64,000 nt of DNA, from positions 23,222,419 through 23,286,418 of the forward strand of contig SSBO01000012.1 of assembly GCA_005281725.1 (NCBI GenBank), read 5' to 3'. Below, in pieces: positions 50,954 to 62,654 of this stretch. Below the pieces are notes generated by a model. It saw only the letters and a program-made list of their open reading frames with translations, was not told the DNA's origin and did no database searches. A program made the position numbers and the translations under genes. How positions within the stretch are numbered: position 1 is the first letter of the stretch; each line of letters starts with the position of its first letter. This stretch comes from Wuchereria bancrofti (Eukaryota > Nematoda > Chromadorea > Rhabditida > Onchocercidae).

Positions 50954-51916
50954 AATAAACAAACCATGCGGGATAATAATGCGTGTTCCGTTGATATTAT
51001 TTCGGGTCGTATATTGTCCTGTTTTTTTGTTGTAAAATAATTCTCGTTGAACAGGTCGAATATCTCGAAATGATTTGAAACGATTTTTATAAAAAATCTT
51101 AATTGGAATAGGAAATAATTTTGCTTTACTCATCTCATCTAAATTTTGTTGTTGTTGTTGTTGTTGTTGTTGTTGATTCGATTGTGGTAAAAGAATAATT
51201 TCATCATAAATTGGTTCAGCTAACAAATGCGCATCTGTATTCAAAGCATAATCCGAAAATAATGCTGCATGAGGAAAAAAATATTGTCCAATTGTTATTT
51301 GTCGTTTAGTAGCTGTAGTGTAAATTTGTTAAAATAAATTTTTAAATTTGTTATATTTGTTAAAAATGTAAAAAAACAAAACAAAATTTGTTAAAATTTA
51401 TAATCGCTAAACTCAACAACTTTTATTTAAAATGGTAATTTTTTAACTTTTAAAATTTTAAATTATTCAAAAATTAAACAAATTCATTTAAACATATAAA
51501 AAATATTGTCCAATTGTTACTTGTCGTTTAGTAGCTGTAGTGTAAATTTGTTAAAATAAATTTTTAAATTTGTTATATTTGTTAAAAATGCAAAGAAAAA
51601 AAACAAAATTTGTTAAAATTTATAATCGCTAAACTCAATAACTTTTATTTAAAATGGTAATTTTTTAACTTTTAAAATTTTAAATTATTCAAAAATTAAA
51701 CAAATCCATTTAAACATATAAAAAATATTGTCCAATTGTTATTTACCGTTTAGTAATTGTTGAAAAAATTGAAAAAATTATTGAAAGAATTGAAAAAAAA
51801 AAGAAAAAATTTTATTTTAACGAACCTTCCATAACATTATCGTTATTAGCAATAATAATAAATATGAGAAATATCGAAAATTTAATTTGTTTATGAATTT
51901 GATATTTTGAAAACAT
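48493..51916 (-). CDS. Unrecognised 715-residue low-complexity protein with a predicted signal peptide
   Basis: Three exons join in phase: 51826-51916, 50965-51312, 48493-50201 (2148 nt). The ATG at 51914-51916 is preceded, ten bases upstream, by TTTTTCAG, a likely spliced-leader site. Residues 1 to about 23 (MFSKYQIHKQIKFSIFLIFI...) look like a signal peptide or membrane anchor. The second exon has QYFFPHAALFSDYALNTD and a polyglutamine run coded by CAA triplets near 51150-51170. The terminal exon is Asn/Ile-rich and carries a probable coiled-coil stretch (ILKVRKDIDSLKSDIRKVE). It also has two threonine runs made by GTT/AGT trinucleotides, about 49183-49214 and 48680-48790. The segment RIIIDLTDND resembles a SUMO-interacting motif, which would argue for a nuclear rather than secreted protein. 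The C-terminus is WPERLLRRG. I recognise no family. Confidence 0.75.
50878..50949. repeat. Poly-A tract in an intron
   Basis: About 70 bases almost entirely A, interrupted once by CCC, next to the donor of the exon at 50965. It creates an artefactual poly-Phe open frame on the minus strand. Confidence 0.9.
51283..51762. repeat. Tandem duplication of about 220 bp copying an exon start
   Basis: ATATTGTCCAATTGTTA followed by GTCGTTTAGTAGCTGTAGTG occurs at about 51283 (the real exon edge) and again at about 51506. A diverged third partial copy lies at about 51726-51760. Each unit spans the acceptor and first 35 coding bases of the exon at 50965-51312. Confidence 0.85.
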
Positions 51917-53892
51917 TGAAAATTTCTGAAAAAGAAAACAAATTTTTGATGATTAGACATTGAGTTATAATTGATGTCATTCTCGAAATTAACAATAATT
52001 TCTAACATTGTTCAAGATTTAAGTTTGGATGAAATTGTTCAAGTTTTGATATGAAAGGAATTTCAACAAAAATTATCATATCAAAATCGTTCTATTGATC
52101 AAATCTTATCTACGAATCATTATATCACTTAAAATAAGCTACAATAAAATGTTCAAAATCTTGAAATCAACAAATTTATTAGAAAAAAAATTTAATTTGC
52201 TTAATTATTATTAATATTATAATTTGTTTACTATTAGTGTTGTAGTTTGTTTTAAGAAATACAATATTTTTCTCATAAAAAAAACGATATAATAATAGTT
52301 TTTTTTTCGAACATAATTATCAGTTAAAATAAAATTTAACAATAATAATAATAATAATGATAATAATAGTAACAATAATAAATAAAATTAAAAATGAATG
52401 AAATTGTTGTTGAAATAGATAAGTTACATAAAAATACGGTAAATCTCGGGAAGTAGAATGGAAGAGAATTTTGATAGTATTTAAAAGTCATTATGTTCTG
52501 TTATCTTCGAAATATTTTGCTATAATTCATAGTTCGTTTAATATTCATTATTATCTTGCATGCATTTTACAAATTGTATTAAAACAGGTTTTCAAATAAA
52601 TTTTTAATTTATCCGTTTTTTTAAAAAAAAAAAAAATTTGTTTTTTTTACTTAAATAAATATTACCACGTAGCTAATATTTATCATCTTTTCAAATTAAT
52701 AGTATTCGCTTAACATTACAACTATTCATTATTTCATTTCATTTATAATTCTGAAAAAAAAAAAATTCTTTTTTTTTTTGAAATATTTTTGAAACAATTT
52801 GAAATTCATCAATTAAAATAACAGATATTAGTTTAATATAAATTAAAAAAAGAATGTCAATAGTTAAAAATTTTTTTGAATATTTAAAATACTCAAAAAA
52901 AAAAACAAAGAAATTATATTTTCAATTAATTAAAATAATGTAATACGATTTTATTACTGAAATACAACTATAAAATTTCTTCTAATTCTTCCAATCTATT
53001 AATATCTCTTTAAAATATAATCTCTAAATTTTAACATCTTAGAGTTTTTTATTTTTATAATATGCTTAATTATTCTTTTTTTAATTTTTAAAAATTTCAA
53101 CAATGCAAAATTTTTGTGATAACAATTATACTAATTATAATTTTAACACATACCATATTATCATGTTATCACTATAACTAAGTCAACAAGAAATATTTGA
53201 AATTTTAAAAAATGAAAAATGAAAAAATTAATTATATTAATTTCTTCTTGCTGAAAATATAAGCGTCTCATTATTACTTCACTAATTTTATTAGATATTA
53301 GGAAATTATAAAAAAATTATTTAATTTTTAAAATTAGAAATTGTTGCTGACAGAAATTAAAAACTAAATTTCACTTATAACTAAATTTTACATTTCATAT
53401 CTATATTGTTTGCATTTTTTTTTTCTTTACCTTCAATGTTTGATAAAATTTTTGCCCAATATTTTGAATCAAAAAAAATAAATAATAATTATAGAAATTA
53501 AATCTATAAAATCAAATATTTTAATATCTGAATAATGTTGTGAAGAAAAGAAAAAAATTATTCGATGTTTGTTAATTTTCCTTCTTGTTTTTGTTCAAAT
53601 TCAAGTTTAAAAATTTAAAAATTCAAATAGTTCAAAAAATTTACAAAATCAGATGCCATTTTTCTATTCAATGAATTATTCTATCAGTTAAATGATAAGT
53701 AGCAAAAAAATTTATTTAATATTATCCATTTTATTGATTACTATTTTTCCTTTTTTAAATTGTTAATACAATAACACAATATGTACAATTATCACATTTC
53801 AATAATTTGAATTTAAGTTTTCATCAATTTTTAATTTATATTATTAATTAGTTACTATGTGCATATAACCTGCGGTATGGAAAAATTGCTAG

Positions 53893-53922
53893 CTTGGCGC
53901 TATTGTCGCATGACAAAGCAAG
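53893..53922. other. GC-richer patch with a hairpin
   Basis: Within extremely A+T-rich DNA, CTTGGCGCTATTGTC and GACAAAGCAAG can pair: TTGTC (53903-53907) with GACAA (53912-53916), GCT with AGC and CTT with AAG, around a GCAT loop. The patch runs from about 53870 with AACCTGCGGTATGG. No known RNA family recognised. Confidence 0.3.
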
Positions 53923-55059
53923 ATTATTAATTACATATTACTCTTAAATATATTAAATATTTCTAATACAATAAATTTAAATATGAAATGACTATTTTAA
54001 TCTTTTCTTTTTCAAGTAATCAATCGTTATTTCAATAAATTACGAATATAAGTGAATGAGATGAAAATTATTAGTAAATGTTAAAGTTACAATAATTTCA
54101 TTAGCTGATAATCATTGTATTATCATTTTCTCCTTCTTCTCTAATTTATCACAAAATTTTTTTCATCTTATCTAACTTATCACACAAATAATCATAATTA
54201 TTATCTGATAAGAAATAATGAAAAAAAAATCTTGTATGAGGTAATTAATTTAAATTATTGAATTAAGATTTGCTGTAAAATTAGATGAATAATTGCTGAT
54301 AAAATGAGAGTATTTTGAAGCATAGAAAATATAAAAGTAGGGAAGAAAAAGAGAGAAATAATTAATAATTAATAAATAAAATTTCATATGAAATAAAATA
54401 TAGTAAAAATGAAAAAGATTTCATTGATGGAAAAATGATTGAAATTAAAATGATCACATTTTCATCACTATCAGAATTTCATGGTTCATTTATGATTCTG
54501 TTACGGAATAGAATGAATTCATTTCGTTCCTTTCATATTTTATTCAATCATTTCATTTTTTTTTTTTGAATTGTCACATATACAACAAAAAAAAAAAAGG
54601 CCTATATTTATATATAAATATAAAAAAAAATAAAATTCTTTAATCTCTTTTCTTTTCTTCTCTTTCCCTCTCTCCCTCTCTCTCTCTTTGCCTTTCATCA
54701 TGTTTTCTCTTTCATCTTTTTCTTTTTTGTTAAAAAGGGAAAATTTTTAATTCTTTGACATTTAAAGGATCATTAGAAGAAGAAAAGAGAAAAACGATCG
54801 ATTAAAAATGAATAAAAGAAAAAATTTTAAATTTTCATTTCTATTAAAATGAAAAAAAAAAAAAAAAGAAAGTTACGGCGCAAAAAAAATAATAATAATA
54901 AATAAATAAAATAAAATAAATTTTAGCAAAATTACTATGAAATATAATTCCTAAATGATAATTAGAATAATAGACATGAAAAAAAATATTTATAATAGTA
55001 ATAAGCACAATTTTATTAGAAGAAGGAAAGAGAGAGAGAGAGGGAGAGAGAAAAAAAGA

Positions 55060-55430
55060 AGAAAATTTTTGAATGATAATGATGAAATTAAAATTAGATA
55101 AATAATTTTTTTTAAAAAAAAAGAATAGAATTTATAACTAATTATTATATTTACAAAACATATTTTTATTCTTTAAATACAAAATTCCAAAAAAGAAAAG
55201 CGAAAATAATTTTCTTTTTCAAATTTTTTCCACAGTAAATATTTTTGAGTGATAATGATGAAATTGAAATTAGATAAATAATTTTTTTAAAAAAAAGAGA
55301 ATAAAATTTATAACTAATTATTGTATTTATAAAACATATTTTTATTCTTTAAATACAAAATTCCAAAAAAGAAAAGCGAAAATAATTTTCCTTTTTCAAA
55401 TTTTTTCCACAGTAAAATATTTTTGCAATT
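55060..55430. repeat. Tandem duplication of about 195 bp
   Basis: Two copies of GAATGATAATGATGAAATT-type sequence through TCAAATTTTTTCCACAGTAA, with few differences. Noncoding. Confidence 0.85.
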
Positions 55431-56218
55431 TTGATTATTTTAATACTTTTCTTTTTTTCTTCCATCTTTTTTTCTCACTGTCACAATTCTTGATAATATT
55501 TTTTTTTTTTTTTTTTTAATCAAAACTATTAGCCATTGTTTGATGACATTGTGATATCATTTCATATAAATGAAATGAACTTCTACCATATAATACAAGG
55601 ACAATTTTTTTTTTTGAATAATTTTCATGCTTTGTTAAATTTTTATTTCTTTTCCCAGTTATGTTTTCCTTTTCTTCATTTCACTATCAATTAATTTTTG
55701 CAAATTTTTATCGACAAAAATTTTCATAGTATTTGAAAAATTTTTTTCATATTATGAATGAAATATTTTTGCTCATTTCTTGATGAACCATAAATTTTAT
55801 CATAAATGTTTAGAAGGAATTTGCTAAAAAATGTTTGAATTATTTTGATGATAAATTTCAAATTTTAATTCTATTTTTACATGATTTTTTCTTTTTTTTT
55901 TTTTTTTGAAATTAGGTTTAATTTATAAAAAATGGAAAAAATAGGAAAAGTTAGAAAAATTATTTTAGAAAAAAGATTTAATTTTTTGAATAATTTTTTT
56001 TTTTTTGAAATATTATATGCTATCTTATATTTTTGAAGAATTAATTTTTCTAGAATTTATCAATCAGAGACTAATTCAACAATAATTATTAACAAAATAA
56101 AGCAAAGATCATATCATACTTTTCTTTTTTGCCTCAATAAAATCTGTAAATATAAATTGTAAGAAATTGTTAGTTTAAGTGATGATAAAAGAAAATGATC
56201 AAACTTCATGGATATTTA

Positions 56219-56251
56219 TTGATAAGAGCGAAAAATTTTGGCTTATAAAAG
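56219..56251 (+). promoter_or_regulatory. GATA site and TATA box of the lectin gene
   Basis: TTGATAAGA at 56219-56227 is a GATA-factor core, and TATAAAAG at 56244-56251 lies 42 bases before the ATG at 56294. This spacing suggests a compact promoter rather than a distant trans-spliced start. GATA sites often drive intestinal genes in nematodes; the tissue is inference. Confidence 0.45.
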
Positions 56252-56293
56252 CTTAGGCTTAAAATTTCAAATTTCAATTTGCATCAAACAACG

Positions 56294-58874
56294 ATGTGTC
56301 TAATATCACTGCTTTGCTACGCTCTATGTAAGTTGTAAAATTTATTTCAATTTTAATACAATTTCGTTTTTTTATTTTTTTTGTTTTGTTTATTGATCAG
56401 ACAAAATTGCCTAACTATAAGTAAAGAATGAGAAAAATTAAATAATTTACTAAAGTAAATTAATAAAATATTTAATTTTGAAAGACAAATTTAATTTTAA
56501 TGAAATGTTTTTTTTTTTTTAAATTATTCACATGTTTATTATTATAGTATGTCAAATTATTAATTCGTTATCACCGTGTCCAATTGATTTCAGTTATTAT
56601 GAAAAATCTCAAAAATGCTTTACGGTAAATTTTTTTTTCCTAATTTTAGTTTTAATGCGATTTGTGTTGTTTGTTTACACTATCAATTAATTTATCAATA
56701 CGTATAGATATTTAAAAAAAAAAGAAGAAAGGGCTGAAAACTATTTCTAATTCTATTTTTGTCATTCAATTTGAATTTAGGTGATAAAGTGGTGCTGAAA
56801 ATTGTATTTAATTCTATTTATCAATCAATTTCAATTTAAGTGATAAAATAGTGCTGAAAATTGTATAAACATAACTATTTCTAATTTTATTTTTATCAGT
56901 CAATTTCAATTTAAGTGATAAAATAGTGCTGAAAATTGTATAAACATAACTATTTCTAATTCTATTTTTATCAGTCAATTTCAATTTAGGTGATAAAATG
57001 GTCGGATAAACCAATGAGTCAAATAAATGCGCGTTTGACGTGCGCAAGTAAAAATGCTTTTCTAGCATCCATTGAATCTTCTGAAGAAAATGAACATATC
57101 AAAAGTATTACAACTTTTCATGAAATTTTTTTTTTTTACAAAAATCAAATTTTTACTAACTTTAACTTTAATTCAAATAAATTTCGAATTAATTAAAAGT
57201 TTAAAGAGCCATTTATGATTTATGAGATTAACAGTGAAAAAAATAATAATAAAAGTAATATTAATAGTAATAAAAAGAATTGAAAATAGAAATTAGATAG
57301 AAATTTATATGAAATATAAAACAATTTACAATATTTTACAATTAAATTTTAATTTTCATTTTTTACAATTAAATTTTAATTTTTACAAAAAAAAAAAATT
57401 TAAGATTTATTATCGGATAAAAATGTGGAAAATGCATATATCGGTTTACAATCATTTCCGTACAATGTATCACAACGATATTTCTGTACCGGTGAAACGA
57501 TGGATTATACGAATTGGTCATCCGGAAAACCGAATAATAAAAATTTAAAGGATAATGGTTGTGTTGTATTAAATGCTAACAATGGAGAATGGAGTGATTA
57601 CAGTTGTGATGCTAATGAAGAATTAGGACCTTGGGCAACTATTTGCCAAATCAGGGAAGATACCGGGGAAGATTATGATGAAACAAAATGCCCTGAGGGA
57701 TTTAAATATTGTTTAAGTACAAAAAATTGTTATAAGGTTTGTTATAAATAAATTTCATTAATTTATAGTATATGTATAAATTTCATTAATTTTTTTATTA
57801 ATTTATAGCATATGTATAAATTTCATTAATTTTTTTTATTAATTTATAGTATATGTATAAATTTCATTAATTTTTTTCATTAATTTATAATAATTCTATA
57901 TAAGAAATAAAAGAAGAGAATATTATAAATTTTTATTACTGTCAGATTGGTTTTTACTTTTTGTCTCTTTTTTATTAAACCTTTTTTTTTTTTTTTAATT
58001 ATTTTGCTAATTTTATAGGTAATAACAAAGGAAAGCGGAATGAATCAAACAGAGGCGCAAAATGAATGTAAAATTTCTAATGCGCATCTTGTAAGCATTG
58101 ATTCGGATGAGGAAAATCAATTTGTTTCTGGTAAATTTGTAATTCAACTTTTTTTAAATTTATTAAAATATAAATTCTATAAGAAATAAAAAAAAAAAGA
58201 AAATATTATAAATAAAATATGTATTAAAATAATCTCAAATATTCAATTTTCCTTTTAATTTTAAGTATTTCTATAACATTCATATTGTTTTCTTTGCATT
58301 TAATTTAATTTATTCCATTACTAATTTAATCTAATTTAGTTCAGTTAACTATATTAACTAATAAAATTTAATTTCAAAATTATACATTTCACAAATTTTC
58401 ATATTATTGTAAAAAATATTTGAAAGATAATTTCCTTTTTTCTTTTTTTTTTTTCTTCTTTCTTCTCATCTTTTTAAAATATTATCTGTTAATTTTAATA
58501 CAAAATTATAATATCACCATAAATTTTGTTAATTAAAAAAATAAAAATTTAAAATGTTGAAAAAATTTTATGAAATTTTAGATTTAGCAATGAAGCATCC
58601 ACTTTCGGCAATGCGTGTATTTATTGGATTAGAATTGCATAAAACTGATGATATTATCAGTGAACAATATTGGTTAGATGGTACAACAGTTGATTATAAC
58701 AAATGGGATTTTATGAAACCGGATAAGGAACGTGTTCGTACGAATGAATGCGTAATAATGATTCCGGAACGACGTGGTGTTTGGTCGGATTGGTCATGTG
58801 CTAATTCATGTTGCGCTAAGCATGCTGTTTATAGTGCTATCTGTGAAATTGATCATGATAATACGATGATTTAA
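56294..58874 (+). CDS. Secreted protein with two C-type lectin domains
   Basis: Six exons join in phase: 56294-56327, 56548-56624, 56990-57104, 57405-57736, 58019-58130, 58582-58874 (963 nt, 320 residues). A signal peptide (MCLISLLCYALLCQIINSLS) is split by intron 1. Domain one runs from CPIDFSYYEKSQKCF through LASIESSEEN, YIGLQSFP, NWSSGKPNN and EWSDYSCD. Domain two runs from CPEGFKYC through HLVSIDSDEEN, VFIGLELHK, KWDFMKPDK and GVWSDWSC. The disulfide cysteines and the core tryptophans are in place. The calcium/sugar motif is not canonical: KPN and KPD replace EPN/QPD, and WSD replaces WND, so classical mannose or galactose binding is doubtful. Nematode lectins of this type are mostly secreted and often linked to immunity or the host interface; that role is inference here. 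Confidence 0.93.
56755..57000. repeat. Tandem 75-bp duplications spanning a lectin acceptor
   Basis: Four copies of CAATTTNAATTTA(A/G)GTGATAAA followed by GTGCTGAAAATTGTATAAAC-type sequence. The last copy is the real acceptor and first bases of the exon starting at 56990. Copy one (about 56780) keeps TTTAGG; copies two and three read TTTAAG. Confidence 0.85.
57745..57895. repeat. Short tandem repeat in lectin intron 4
   Basis: Three to four copies of a 45-50 bp unit with AAATTTCATTAATTTATAGT and ATATGTAT, just after the donor at 57736. Confidence 0.8.
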
Positions 58875-59525
58875 TATTAATTTCATAATTTTTTTACATC
58901 TGTAAAATTTTAATGATTTAATTTAAATTTGTTGAAATTTTTTAAAAACTATGTGAAATAATGATAATAATTTATTAAATTTTTCTTTTTCTATTGTTAA
59001 AATAAATTGTTGTATTAATAAAATTATACTGAGAATATGCAAATGAATATTTATTTTATGCATACAATCTAAGTAAGTTTTTTTAAGTTAAATAGAAATT
59101 AACCAAAAATTTGACAAAGAGAAAAAAATGAGAAAGAGGAAATTAAAAATAACAAAAATTCATTTAATCATTAAGTAATTTCAATCTTTGACTTATTTAA
59201 AAAAATTATTCTTTCACACATAGATTGATTGCATTATAAAAATGAATAATAATAAATTAATTTTTAAATATGTTAATTCTAATATGATTATTTTTAATAT
59301 AAATTGAAATAATAAATTGCAAAAAAAAATTGAAAAAAATAATAAATTGAAATTAAATTCTGCCAAAAATTTGCATTTTCCTTTTTTTTTTGCATAAAAT
59401 AAAAAATATAGTTGAGGAGAAATATTATCATTGTTATCAGTTGGTTACTAATCATTTTGCTGATTACATTTTGCTGTTGTTTCTCAATTTAACGATTCCA
59501 TTTTAATTTTTTTATTGAAAAAGAA
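58875..59525. other. Lectin 3' UTR and spacer
   Basis: Beyond the poly(A) signals nothing is recognised. The next gene on the same strand starts 650 bases after the lectin stop, too far for a typical tight nematode operon. Confidence 0.45.
59001..59022 (+). terminator. Poly(A) signals for the lectin gene
   Basis: AATAAA at 59001-59006 and again at 59017-59022, about 130 bases after the stop. Confidence 0.5.
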
Positions 59526-60627
59526 ATGTCTAAACATAGTATTAATTACAAACGTAATCGAAAGAAACCAAAATGGTAATATCTAATTAATATTTGTTAA
59601 ATTTAATACTTGCAATATCTAATTAATATTTGTTAAATTTAATACTTGTAATATCTAATTAATATTTGTTAAATTTAATACTTGTAATATCTAATTAATA
59701 TTTGTTAAATTTAATACTTGCAATATCTAATTAATATTTGTTAAATTTAATACTTTTCTTATCAAATTAACAAATAGTATAACTAATATTGAAATTGATA
59801 AAATAAGTACTTACATTGGAATTAGTTATTAATTTCGTTTTTTTTATTGATTTAAAAATTTGTATTAAAGGTTATTTTAATAAAATTAGCTTATGAATAG
59901 CTGTAATTAAGGTCTAGTCCAGGTGGAACACCTGGACCATATGGTCGAATTCGACAAAAACGAGATTTCATTGATATTGGAAAAGAAATTGAAAAGCTAA
60001 AACGAATTAATCGGTAATTTAACTAGCTATCAAATTCCTAAACAATAAAAAGGAAAACAGAGAGAGAGAGAGAAAGAGGAAGGGAACGAGAGAAGAGAGT
60101 AATACTCTTGAATAATAGAAATATTATAATTATTTCAAAAAACAAAAAACAAAAAAAAGTTTCATATTTGATAAATGTAAATGAAAATTTTCATTTTCTT
60201 TTTCAGGAAATTAAATAAAAATGAAATTAATAAACCAATGGAAGAAATGGAAACAAAATTTCCATCTAAATTATTTCAGTATAGTTTAAATGAGCAATCA
60301 GAGAAAAATAAAATGCATTCAAATGCATTATTTGAGGAGCAAAAAGATGAAAATATTGTAAAATGTGATAAAAAATTTGATCAAAAATGTTTGAATGATG
60401 AAAATGCTATCATAAATTTATCAGTGAAACAACGTGCGCAAATGTACGAAGCTATTAATGCTAATAAATCGATCATTCCCAAGCATAATGAAAAATTAAT
60501 TGACAAATTGGATAATAATTATTCATCAGAATTTTTCATTCAAAAAAAAATGGAAAAACAACGTATCATACTAAAACAACAATGCCAAAAAATTGAAAAA
60601 ACTTTTGCGCACAGATTTATTTTGTAA
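59526..60627 (+). CDS. Unrecognised small, basic 190-residue protein
   Basis: Three exons join in phase: 59526-59575, 59912-60013, 60207-60627 (573 nt). It starts MSKHSINYKRNRKKPKWSSP and is Lys/Arg/Asn-rich throughout. It has a Gly/Pro patch (GGTPGPYGRIRQKRD), a Lys-rich helix (IGKEIEKLKRINRKLNKNE) and a conserved-looking NLSVKQRAQMYEAINANK near residue 130. A second charged helix lies at the C-terminus (KKMEKQRIILKQQCQKIEK). No signal peptide or membrane segment. The composition suggests a nucleic-acid-binding or cytoskeletal adaptor protein, but this is not identified. AATAAA at 60663-60668 is a plausible poly(A) signal. Confidence 0.7.
59567..59760. repeat. Intronic 36-bp tandem repeat
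   Basis: About five near-identical copies of AATATCTAATTAATATTTGT followed by TAAATTTAATACTTG(T/C). The first copy follows the donor at 59575. Confidence 0.92.
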
Positions 60628-60662
60628 TAAATAATTGCAAAAAAATGTACTTATTGATTGCA

Positions 60663-60668
60663 AATAAA
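60663..60668 (+). terminator. Poly(A) signal of the 190-residue protein gene
   Basis: AATAAA, 36 bases after the stop; another overlaps the stop codon. Confidence 0.45.
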
Positions 60669-60892
60669 TGAATGATATTAAATATTTTTTAATAATTTAG
60701 AAAATAATTTGATATTATTTTTGACAATTTTTAAAGTTTTATCAATTAATTAGATGATCATTTCATATTACTAAGTTATACTAAATATTTTTCGCAGGCA
60801 AAAAAAAATGAAAAAAATATGATAGAGTTGTTGAATAAAGCATTCATTCCATTTAATTACCGCAATTATTAAATATGAATTATGAAATATTC

Positions 60893-60922
60893 CCTCTTTC
60901 CCTCTCTCTCTCTCTCTCCCTC
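60893..60922. repeat. CT-rich tract
   Basis: CCCTCTTTCCCTCTCTCTCT-type pyrimidine run. Noncoding. Confidence 0.85.
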
Positions 60923-61009
60923 TTATTGTTAAATCCTTAAACAATTCGATAGACAAATAATTACTAATATATATTAACAGTGATTCCTTTTTTTTGTCGA
61001 ATTTAGAGT

Positions 61010-62210
61010 GATCAAAATTTCTTGATCAAATTCATAGTTTCATGTCATAATTTGTGATCTTTGATCTGATTCATAGTGATTGTGATTTCGTGGGATCATC
61101 ACATTTATACTTTTATATCGTAGTGATAGTGATTTCTTAATCGAGTTCATAATAATCATGATTTCTTATTTGATTTTCTATTGATTGTGATTTCTTATCA
61201 ATTTGTAATGATTGTGATTTCTTGATTAAATTTGTAATGATTATGATTTTTTAATCAAATTATCAAATGATTATGATTTCTTAATCAAATTTATACTGAT
61301 CGTGATTTTTTGATCAAATTTGTAATTATTATGATTTCTTAATCAAATTTACAATGATTGTAATTTCTTAATAAAATTTATACTGATTGTGACTTCTTAA
61401 TCAAATTTATACCGATTGTGATTTCTTATTAATTTGTAATGATTGTGATTTCTTGATCAATTTGTAATGATTACGATTTCTTAATCAAATTTACAACGAT
61501 TGTAATTTCTCGACCAAATTTGTAATTATTATGATTTCTTAATCAAATTCACAACGATTGTAATTTCTCTATCAAACTTGTAATTATTATGATTTCTTAA
61601 TCAAATTTACAATGATTGTAATTTCTTGATCAAATTTGTAATTATTATGATTTCTTAATCAAATTTACAATGATTGTAATTTCTCGATCAAACTTGTAAT
61701 TATTATGATTTCTTAATCAAATTTACAACGATTGTAATTTCTCGATCAAACTTGTAATTATTATGATTTCTTAATCAAATTTACAATGATTGTAATTTCT
61801 TGATCAAACTTGTAATTATTATGATTTCTTAATCAAATTTACAATGATTGTAATTTCTTGATCAAATTTGTAATGATTTTGATTTCTTAGTCAAATTTAT
61901 ACTGATGCGATTTTTTGATCAAATTTGTAATGATTATGATTTCATGATCAAATTTTGTAATTATTATGATTTCTTAATCAAATTTACATTGACTGTGATT
62001 TGTTGATCAAATTTACACTGATTGTGACTTCTTAACCAAATTTATACCGATTGTGATTTCTTATCAATTTGTAATGATTCTGATTTCTTGACCAAATTTG
62101 TAATGATTTTGATTTCTTAATCAAATTTGTAATGATTATGATTTCTTAATCGAATTATCAAATGATTATGATTTCTTAATCAAATTTACACTGACTGTGA
62201 TTTTTTTCAA
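61010..62210. repeat. Minisatellite, dimeric unit of about 58 bp
   Basis: About 1.2 kb built from two related halves of 28-30 bp: AATCAAATTTACAATGATTG plus TAATTTCTTG, and ATCAAATTTGTAATTATTAT plus GATTTCTT. The middle (about 61500-61870) is the most regular; the edges are decayed. No open frame of interest. Confidence 0.93.
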
Positions 62211-62654
62211 GTTCAAATTCAAATTATGCACTATCTATTTAATTAACAATTATGAGCTAGACAGGAAAACAATCCCGACAAATATTTTAAGTTTATTGAA
62301 ATAATATTGATAAACTTAAAATAATTTGTCAGGAAAACCGATCGATCATTTCAGTCAAATTACTCCAATCAAATTGTGAAAGAAAATAAAATTTTTCTAG
62401 CATTCATAAAATAGAAATTATATTTTCGTTTTTATTTCTGGATTAGTTTGCATGAAATTTCCGGATTTGTGCTTATTAATACATTCTTTAGATTTTTTTT
62501 TTTTACTTCTTTCTCATTTTACAATTTCTAAACTAATTCATTTAGTAATTAGTTCAGTTCATAAATTTATTCCACTTCATTTATTTTTCTAATTATTTTA
62601 TTTATTTCATAAATTGCAATTTTATTTTGCACATATTTTTGATCGAAAAGAAAG

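Larger units (their letters stand above)
51927..56293. other. Intergenic region between divergent genes
   Basis: No gene recognised. Notable contents: a GC-richer hairpin patch (53870-53922), a CT-rich tract (54650-54690), a GA-rich tract (55021-55060), a duplicated block (55060-55430) and the lectin-gene promoter elements at its right end. Confidence 0.5.

Noticed and set aside
50813..50964. Poly-Phe extension of the orphan protein's middle exon
   Set aside because: It reads through a poly-A tract beyond a good donor at 50964. Splicing there keeps phase with the next exon.
61010..62210. Possible CRISPR-like array
   Set aside because: Units are contiguous and related along their full length, with no unique spacers, and the DNA is eukaryotic.
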